Of a stretch of 64,000 nucleotides of DNA, positions 56,609 to 64,000 are shown piece by piece. Position numbers and translations under genes: made by a program. Under the pieces are notes generated by a model. It worked only from the letters and a program-made list of their open reading frames with translations, was not told the DNA's origin and did not search any database. Positions within the stretch are counted from its first letter, which is position 1. Each line of letters starts with the position of its first letter. The DNA is from Nemertoderma westbladi (taxonomy: Eukaryota; Xenacoelomorpha; Nemertodermatida; Nemertodermatidae): positions 21,146 through 85,145 of the forward strand of contig JAUCBJ010005958.1 in assembly GCA_032718475.1 (NCBI GenBank), read 5' to 3'.

Positions 56609-57415
56609 AGACGGGTCAGTAGAAAACAAAGACCCAAAACCAAAGACTCAATACCTGTACAAAACACATGTGTTAACTTTCGTTTATTGTTTTGGCTCCC
56701 CCAATACGGCTCTGTAACCTGCTCCTTTAATTGGCAATGGGAGCTAAAAAAACAAAGAGGTAAAGTCGCGTTAGGTCCCAAAGAGCGTTAGGTCCCAAAG
56801 AGCGTTAGGTCCCAAAGAGCGTTAGGTCCCAAAGATCGTTAGGTCCCAAAGAGCGTTAGGTCCCAAAGAGCGTTAGGTCCCAAAGAGCGTTAGGTCCCAA
56901 AGAGCGTTAGGTCCCAAAGATCGTTAGGTCCCAAAGAGCGTTAGGTCCCAAAGAGCGTTAGGTCCCAAAGAGCGTTAGGTCCCAAAGAGCGTTAGGTCCC
57001 AAAGAGCGTTAGGTCCCAAAGATCGTTAGGTCCCAAAGAGCGTTAGGTCCCAAAGAGCGTTAGGTCCCAAAGAGCGTTAGGTCCCAAAGAGCGTTAGGTT
57101 CCAAAGATCGTTAGGTCCCAAAGAGCGTTAGGTCCCAAAGATCGTTAGGTCCCAAAGAGCGTTAGGTCCCAAAGAGCGTTAGGTTCCAAAGATCGTTAGG
57201 TCCCAAAGAGCGTTAGGTTCCAAAGATCGTTAGGTCCCAAAGAGCGTTAGGTCCCAAAGAGCGTTAGGTCCCAAAGAGCGTTAGGTCCCAAAGAGCGTTA
57301 GGTCCCAAAGATCGTTAGGTCCCAAAGAGCGTTAGGTCCCAAAGAGCGTTTTGTACAGGTTTTGAAACTTTGGGTCTTGGGTCTTTGTTTTGTACTGACC
57401 CCCATGGACAGGGAC
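56609..57415. mobile_element. Fold-back element enclosing a 17-bp minisatellite
   Basis: The left arm (56609-56668), with GGGTCAGTAGAAAACAAAG, ACCCAAAACC and ACCTGTACAAAAC, is inverted at 57350-57410, with GTTTTGTACAGGT, GGGTCTTGGGTCTTTGTTTT and GTACTGACCC. Everything between the arms is minisatellite plus a short unique part at 56670-56765. It looks like a non-autonomous element whose interior was replaced or expanded by the tandem array. Confidence 0.65.
56768..57350. repeat. 17-bp minisatellite, about 34 copies
   Basis: The unit is GCGTTAGGTCCCAAAGA with two main variants: GAGCG/GATCG at the unit joint and TCCC/TTCC. The variants are distributed unevenly along the array, with TTCC units only between about 57095 and 57225. 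The array ends cleanly in the right arm. Array length 583 bp. Confidence 0.97.
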
Positions 57416-58977
57416 CCCCATGGAGACAGCATTTAATAATTCTACTACAGATAGATGATAATTGCATACAAGAGGCAATAATCCCGCGTTTCTGGAGGTG
57501 ATGGCCATAGGACCTGTTGGTTGCTGTTAATATTACTCTCAGGTAATTATAGGAACTATCAAATTCCAGTTTATCTCCATTTTGCTCTAAAATATATTTA
57601 ATATATGTGATTAGAAAATATATTATTATCTAAGATACACATTAAGGACTGTGGGGAGTGTGAATGAAAACATAAACAGTTGTTACACATTTATTAGCGG
57701 GATGATAACTATCCCTAATGCTGGGCTACGGCCAAAAAAGTTATTTTGCCCTAGGGCAAAATAACCATGTTATTCCCTCTTAGTAGTGAAGTGTATATCG
57801 TGACACCACATACTGACATACAAACATAGGAACCGGTAATGCTGCTGTACTCGTCTTAGGTCTGCTGTGTGTCCCATCAAGTGTAAATCAGGTATTCAGA
57901 CCACCAACTAGTTTTGTACTTCATGTTTTATTATTATTGGGCGTTTTGTATTTCATGTTTCATTATTATTGGGCTGTGCTCCAGACGGAACTGACCTATG
58001 ACTAAACTTTCAATTTCCATGGCAAATTAAGAGGTACCGGTACAGTAGGCCTACATAGTGTCACAGTCCAGAGTCGCACCGTACCAGGTCTGCAGCATGC
58101 AGCCCTGCAGGTAGGTCTAGTTTGCCTGTATTTATATAGGCTGCAAGGTACCGTACTACCTCGTACTGCAGTGAGGCGTTTCTCCAGTTCCTTCCTCCTA
58201 AATGGTAAAAAAATATATCTAAGAATGTCGTTTAAATACGTTCGCCCCTTTCTGCCTTTTCCTTTTTAATACAGACATTGAAACGATTTAATATTAAAGT
58301 AAAGTAAAAAAAAGTATTAACCGGTCTTCTAAGCGGAAGGTCTAGTGTTGAAGCCCCAGAACAGAATTGTTGCTAGCTTCCAGTTGTACTGTAGGCTAAT
58401 GGCAACCTGTCATGAGTTAAGGAGTAAAGAATATGGTTAGATAACCAGAGTGCTCGACCTTGGGAGTAGTGTGGTGCCTTCCCTGCGTTACAGATAATAG
58501 CCAAGAGAATGGAGCCTTTGGGTTGTTGCCTCGGGTGTTTCTTCTTACACGTTTGAATATAACTTTACTTTACTTTTATGCAGTTCTTAGCCAAAACTAC
58601 ATTTTCTAGACCATACTTTGATATAGTGGAGCGGAGATAGGTGTTGGTCGACTCTAAGTGACATCATTCTTTTAAAACTGGCATAACAACCCGTTTCTAT
58701 GGGAATATTAATGTTATTCTTATAATGTTACTATTTAGTTAGCTCAAATATAGCTCAAAATGTGGAGAAAAAGAAGTACCTACTTTTTTCCCTAGGGAAT
58801 AATAGTTAATCATATAGTAGGCCTAGGATTGCATTGAACTTACTTTTCCCGGCGAAAAATGTAAATGTGAAAATATTTTTCGTGGAATTTCTTAAACTTT
58901 ATTACATGTGTTGAAAGAGCATCGAAATAGAAAATTTTTGTAGAGCTTTCCACGTATATATTAATATATATATATAT
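57416..58977. other. Intergenic sequence
   Basis: No gene is seen. At about 58293-58580 a segment bounded by TTAAAGTAAAGTAAA and its complement ACTTTACTTTACTT may be a small fold-back. CCCTAGGGCAAAATAA-type palindromic words occur at 57740-57765. TAGGCCTA occurs at 58046 and 58818. Confidence 0.3.
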
Positions 58978-59017
58978 ACTAGAAAGCCAGTGACCCTTCG
59001 GGCCACGGCTTTCTAGT
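58978..59017. repeat. 40-bp terminal hairpin (copy 1)
   Basis: ACTAGAAAGCC and GGCTTTCTAGT flank an inner CCCTTCGGG loop; nearly the whole 40 bp can fold. It follows an AT dinucleotide run. The same hairpin recurs at 61367-61406. Confidence 0.85.
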
Positions 59018-59269
59018 TCACAAGCCTATTCACCATTCCAAACATTAATTAATTAATTAACTTAACAAAACTTCATATGATTGAGAGTGTTCTCTCAAAC
59101 AAAAGGACTGATACTGTTTTACTTTTCAGATATCTACACTGGTCAACGTCCTTCACATAGATGTAGCCTTATGATGTAGTACAGTAGACCTCTGACAATT
59201 ATCAGTGTAAAAGCATTTTTAATAAATAAATGTGAGAATGTTTGTAGTTTTCAGATTCAGATTTTTCGC

Positions 59270-60870
59270 ACCCTAGCAGTAGACTGGAAATCCGCAGACT
59301 GGTTAGGGTCCTCCCCATACAAACAGCCTATGGTCAAGCATGCCTTTCCCAAGTATAAGCAAAAAAGCATTAGAAACAATGAAATTGGAGAAGGATTTCA
59401 CTTGAGACATTTCACCCTCTAGCGGCAGACTGAGAAATTGCAGATTGGTCAGAGTTTTCCACAAACACGCAGTCTATGGTGTAGTAGACCTCTGACAAGT
59501 ATCAGCCTAAAAGCATTAGAAACAACGAAACGGGATAAGGTTTTCACTTTCAGACATTTCGCCCCCTAGCGGCCGAATGGAGAACTGCAGTTTGTTCGGC
59601 GTCTTACCTAGACACACCCTATGGTGTACTACACATCTGGCAAGTGTCAGCCTGAAATCATATTAATAACGAAATGGGATAAGGTTTTCACTTTCAGACA
59701 TTTTGCCCCCTAGCGGTAGACTGGATAAATGCAGACTGGTTCTAGCTCCTCCCCAAACACACAGTCTATGGTGTAGTAGACCTCTGCCAAGTATCAGCAA
59801 AAAAGCATTATAAACAATGAAATGCATAAAGGTTTTCACTTTCAGACATTGCGCCCCCTAGCGGCAGACAGAGCTATTGCAGATTGGTCTTAGTTCTCCA
59901 CAAACACGCAGTCTTTGATGTAGTAGACCTCTGACAAGTATCAGCCTAAAAACATTATAAACATCAAAATGGAATAATGTTTTCACGTTCAGACATTTCG
60001 CCCCCTAGCGGCCGAATAGAGAACTGCAGGTTGTTCGGCGTCCTCTCCAGACACACACCCTATGGTGTAATACACATCTGCCAAGTGTCAGCCTAAAAGC
60101 ATTATTAATAACGAAATGGATAAGGTTTTTACTTTCAGACATTTGGCCCCCTAGCGGCAGACTGGAGAAATGCAGACTGGTTCTAGCTCCTCCCCAAACA
60201 CGCAGTCTTGGTGTAGTAGACCTCTGCAAAGTATCAGCAAAAAAGCAGTATAAACAACGAAATGGGTGAAGGTTTTCACTTTCAGACATTGCGCCCCCTA
60301 CCGTCAGACAGAGGAATTTCAGATTATTCAGAGTTATCTACAAACACGCAGTCTATGGTGTAGTCGACTTCTGACAAGTATCAGCCAAAAACATTATAAA
60401 CATCAACATGGGATAAGGTTTTCACGTTCAGACATTTCGCCCCCTAGCGGCCGTAAAGAGAACTGCAGGTTGTTCGGCGTTCGGGATAAGGTTTTCACTT
60501 TCAGATATTTCTCCCCCTAGCGGCAGACTGGGGAATTGCAGATTATTCAGAGTTCTCTACAAACACGCAGTCTATGGTGTAGTCGACTTCTGCCAAGTAT
60601 CAGCCTAAAAGCATTATAAACAACGAAATGGGATAAGGTTTTCACTTTCAGATATTTCTCCCCCTAGTGGCAGACTGGGGAATTGCAGATTGGTCAGCAT
60701 CCTCCGAAAACACAGCCTATGGTGTAGTAGACCTCTGCCACGTATCAGCTAAAAGGCATTAATAATAACGAAATGGGAGAAGGTTTTCAGTTTCTGACAT
60801 TTCGCCCCCTAGCGGCAGACTGGAGAACTCCAGATTGATCAGTGTCTTCCCAAACACAAAGTCTATGGTC
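59270..60870. repeat. 146-bp tandem array, block 1, with CTCF-like cores
   Basis: About 12 units. Each has a cluster TTTTCACTTTCAGACATTTC, then GCCCCCTAGCGGCAGACTGG, then CACGCAGTCTATGGTGTAGT, then CTCTGCCAAGTATCAGC and ATTATAAACAACGAAATGGG. Unit spacing is 144-148 bp, except for one shortened unit at about 60446-60519. The block CCCCCTAGCGG is the most constant part; its complement matches the CTCF core. Confidence 0.9.
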
Positions 60871-60889
60871 AGGAACGTATCTGCAAAGT

Positions 60890-61170
60890 ATCATTTAGAA
60901 CAGATTGAGTCTGATGGTGCAACCGCTGTTATAGAGTTTCCTGCTGGTTGACAAATTTGGCTGAAAATGGTTATGGAATAATAGCCCAATTTGACCACAA
61001 ATACGCATTCACGCATAAATGATGCATAAAATTCGCCTCGATATAACGACGTTTCGCGTCCATGTACTCGGGGCAGTCTGCATCACGTAGATGCGCATCA
61101 AAAAGTAGCATAATAGTCGAGACTCAACATGTAGAGTGACAGAATGAACTGCTAGGCCTACTGCGCTACC
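60890..61170. repeat. Unique flank following the array (copy 1)
   Basis: This segment, with AGAACAGATTGAGTCTGATG and CATTCACGCATAAATGATGC, reappears almost unchanged at 63722-64000, again directly after an array block. It therefore belongs to the repeated element. Short frames on the minus strand (61009-61395) are not considered genes. Confidence 0.85.
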
Positions 61171-61366
61171 GGTACCAAATTCACGAAATCTGCATTCACG
61201 CAAACAAACGCGTAAAATAAGACTCGAGATAGCGACAGTGCACGTGCTCGTGACGAGAGCTTTCGTTCGATGTATCGCAAGCTCAGATTGGTGCTTGTGT
61301 GTAGAAACGTATAGCTTGGACAGACAAACAAACAAACAGACAGACACATGATATTTATATATATAG

Positions 61367-61406
61367 ACTAGAAAGCCTGTGGCCCTTCGGGCCACAGCTT
61401 TCTAGT
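61367..61406. repeat. 40-bp terminal hairpin (copy 2)
   Basis: ACTAGAAAGCCTGTGGCCC followed by the complementary half ending GGCTTT-like CTAGT. It follows a (GACA)n tract and an AT run. It pairs in kind with 58978-59017 and probably marks the end of the first element. Confidence 0.85.
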
Positions 61407-61559
61407 GCACGTGCAGATGATATATGAATATGTGTGGGAGATTTGAGAACTGCATACGGAACAGACACCATCATTAAATAAAACACCACCCCCATAAGAG
61501 ATAACTGTCAAGTTTCAACTTTAGGCACATTGTAAACAACAAAATTTCCAGAAAATGAT

Positions 61560-62790
61560 CACTTTCAGATCCACCCTCTACCTGCGGACTGGTGAAATGC
61601 AGACGGCGCTGCAGTTTGGTAAAGATGGGGTTTATGGTGAAGTAAAATGCCTGCCTTTCAAGTTTCAGCTTAAACAGATTGTAAATAACAAAATTGATGT
61701 AGATGTTCACATTCAGACATTTCACCCTCTAGCGGTAGACTGAAGAACTGTGGACGACTCTAGGACTCCGTAAAGATACAGAATATGCTGTAGTAGATTC
61801 CTGCCAAATTCCAGCTCAATAGGATTAAAAAGAACCAAATGGGATGAGGTGTTCACTATCAGATATGTCGCCCTCTAGCGGCAGATGGGGGGACTGTATA
61901 CAACTCTGTGACTCCGTAAAGGTACAGCCTATGCTGTAGTAGATGCCTACCAAGTTTCAGTCTAAACCGTTAGTAAATAACAAAGTTGGAGAAGATGTTA
62001 ACTTTCAGACATTTCACCCTCTAGCGGTAGACTGGGGAAGTGAATAGAATTCTGCAACCCCGTAAAGATACAGCCTATGATGTAGTAGATACCAACCAAG
62101 TTTCAGCTCAAAATGATTAAAAAGAACCAAATGAGATGAGGTGTTCACTATCAGATATGTCGCCCTCTAGCGGCAAATGGGGGGACTGTATACAACTCTG
62201 TAACTCCGTAAAGGTACAGCCTATGCTGTAGTAGATGCCTACCAAGTTTCAGTCTAAACCGTTAGTAAATAACAAAGTTGGAGAAGATGTTAACTTTCAG
62301 ACAATTCGCCCTCTAGCGGCTGACTGTGGAACTGTAGACGACTCTACTACTCCGCAAAGATATAGCCTATGCTATAGTAGATGTCTACCAAGTTTCAGTC
62401 TAAAAGGATTGTAAATAACAAAGTTGGAGGAGATGTTAACTTTCATACATTTCGCCCTCTAGCGGCAGACGCGGGTAATGTAGACAACTCTGCGCGACTC
62501 AGTAAAGATATAGCCTATGCTGTAGTACTGTAGATGCCTACCAAGTTCAGTCTAAATGGATTATAAATAACAAAGTTGGAGAAGATGTTAACTCTCAGAC
62601 ATTTAGCCCTCTAACGGTAGACTGGGGAACTGTGGACAACTCAGTGACTCCGGAAATATACAGCCTATGCTGCAGTATATAGCTACCAAGTTTCAGCTCA
62701 AAAGCATTAAAAACAACCCAATGAGATCAGGTTTTCACTATCGGACAATTCGCCCTCTAGCGGCAGATGGGGGAACTTCAGACGGCTCTG
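61560..62790. repeat. 146-bp tandem array, block 2 (diverged subtype)
   Basis: About nine units of the same plan, but with GCCCTCTAGCGG in place of GCCCCCTAGCGG, and with AACAAAGTTGGAGAAGATGT and TACAGCCTATGCTGTAGTAG. Spacing is about 140-150 bp. A two-unit block at about 61830-61990 is repeated at 62130-62290, pointing to dimer duplication. Confidence 0.85.
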
Positions 62791-63044
62791 AGTATTACGT
62801 TGCAACGAGTTAGGGCGAGACCTATCTAACGAGCTATAGTAAGCGAGATTTCATCGAGATTAGATGTATAATATTAGATAAAATAATAATACAGTAAGTA
62901 TAGGCCTACAGAAATAATTATTTTACTTTTAATATTCATAACAGTAAAACAAAAATGTTATAAACCTCTCCTTCCATGCAACCAATGATTGAGAAAGCAG
63001 AATTACTCTTGAGCAATTCGCAACAGACAACCCAATCAGACATT
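62791..63044. other. Spacer between array blocks
   Basis: Unique AT-rich sequence with TAGGCCTA at 62901. No gene is recognised. Confidence 0.3.
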
Positions 63045-63660
63045 GGGCCCCCTAGCGGTAGACTGGTGAAATGCAGACTGGTTCTAGCTCCACCCCAAAC
63101 ACGCAGTCTTTGTGTAGTAGACCTCTGCCAAGTATCAGCAAAAAAGCATTATAAACAACGAAATGGGTGAAGGTTTTCACTTTCAGACATTTGGCCCCCT
63201 AGTGGCAGACTGGAGAAATGCAGACTGGTTCTAGCTCCTCCCCAAACACGCAGTCTTTGTGTGGTAGACCTCTGCCAAGTATCAGCAAAAAAGCATTATA
63301 AACAACGAAATGGGTGAAGGTTTTCACTTTCAGACATTGCGCCCCCTAGCGGCAGACAGAGGAATTGCAGATTGCTCAGAGTTCTCCACAAACACGCAGT
63401 CTATGGTGTAGCAGACCTCTGCCAAGTATCAGCAAAAAAGCATTATAAACAACGAAATGGGTAAGGTTTTCACTTTCAGATATTTCTCCCCCTAGCAGCA
63501 GACTGGGGAATTGCAGATTGGTCAGCATCCTCCGAAAACACACAGCCTATGGTGTAGTAGACCTCTGCCACGTATCAGCTAAAAGGCGTTAATAATAACG
63601 AAATTGGAGAAGGTTTTCAGTTTCTGACATTTCGCCCCCTAGCGGCAGACTGGAGAACTG
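63045..63660. repeat. 146-bp tandem array, block 3
   Basis: About five units of the block 1 subtype in the same orientation, leading directly into the second copy of the unique flank. Confidence 0.9.
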
Positions 63661-63721
63661 CAGATTGATCAGTGTCCTCCCAATCACACAGTCTATGGTC
63701 GGGAACATATCTGCAAAGTAT

Positions 63722-64000
63722 CATTTAGAACAGATTGAGTCTGATGGTACAACCACTGTTATAGAGTTTCCTGCTGGTTGACCTGTAATTTGGCCGAAAA
63801 ATGGTTAGGCCTATGGAATAATAGCCCAATTTGACCACAAATACGCATTCACGCATAAATGATGCATAAAATTAGCCTCGATATAATAACGTTTCACGTC
63901 CATGTGCTCGGGGCAGTCTGCATCATGTAGATGCGCATCATAAAGTAGCATAATAGTCGAGACCCAACGTGTAGAGTGACAGAATGAACTGCTAGGCCTA
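63722..64000. repeat. Unique flank following the array (copy 2, cut by window end)
   Basis: Matches 60897-61160 at over 90% by eye. One difference is informative: TTATGG at 60971-60976 is here TTAGGCCTATGG (63805-63816), an insertion that creates TAGGCCTA. The element runs beyond the window. Confidence 0.85.

Noticed and set aside
56768-57350. Regular 17-bp direct repeats resembling a CRISPR array
   Set aside because: The repeats are contiguous with no spacers, the setting is eukaryotic, and no cas genes are present. It is a minisatellite.
61009-61395. 128-codon minus-strand frame over the repeat flank
   Set aside because: It spans repeated non-coding DNA and the (GACA)n tract. The second copy of the flank carries small insertions that would alter it, and the composition is not protein-like.

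Overview
The window is AT-rich metazoan nuclear DNA. It has spliceosomal-type gene signals, a 5S rRNA gene, many non-LTR retrotransposon fragments, DNA-transposon remnants and fold-back repeats. Nothing looks prokaryotic. The over-used word TAGGCCTA, the CR1/L2-, RTE- and Penelope-type elements and a Calx-beta Na+/Ca2+ exchanger fit a marine invertebrate, perhaps a deuterostome. The species assignment is inference only.

Conventional genes are few. An intronless minus-strand DUF3105/TP53I13-like secreted protein lies at 5041-5925. A complete 5S rRNA gene lies on the minus strand at 38426-38544. A complete 902-residue Na+/Ca2+ exchanger (SLC8/NCX family), with its whole coding sequence in one exon, lies at 51476-54184.

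The rest is mostly mobile DNA. From left to right it holds: a TTAA-flanked element with 17-bp GC-rich terminal inverted repeats (205-4635), carrying an RTE-like LINE that was itself split by a CR1/L2-like LINE; a non-autonomous piggyBac-like element (6507-7996); a GC-rich 1315-codon retroelement ORF (10645-14592) with a 24-bp minisatellite expanded inside its reverse transcriptase; a second, inverted piggyBac-like copy (15704-17135) carrying a tRNA-like fold-back insertion; a second RTE family (17136-18748, 41672-43950, 45885-46175); a P-element-like transposon with a THAP exon, a 30-bp minisatellite and a complete hammerhead ribozyme motif (28596-31071); Penelope fragments; a decayed APE-type LINE (47600-50491); and a near-perfect 153-bp palindrome (50654-50806).

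The right end (58978-64000) is dominated by about 26 tandem units of roughly 146 bp. Their best-preserved segment, read on the minus strand, is GCCGCTAGGGGGCG, which matches the CTCF core motif. Forty-base hairpins bracket the first array, resembling Helitron-associated elements. The strongest candidates for follow-up are this CTCF-like array, the hammerhead, the minisatellite inside the reverse transcriptase, and the evidence that TAGGCCTA arises as a small insertion at TA. No genes in the window appear to work together as a pathway; the three host genes look independent.
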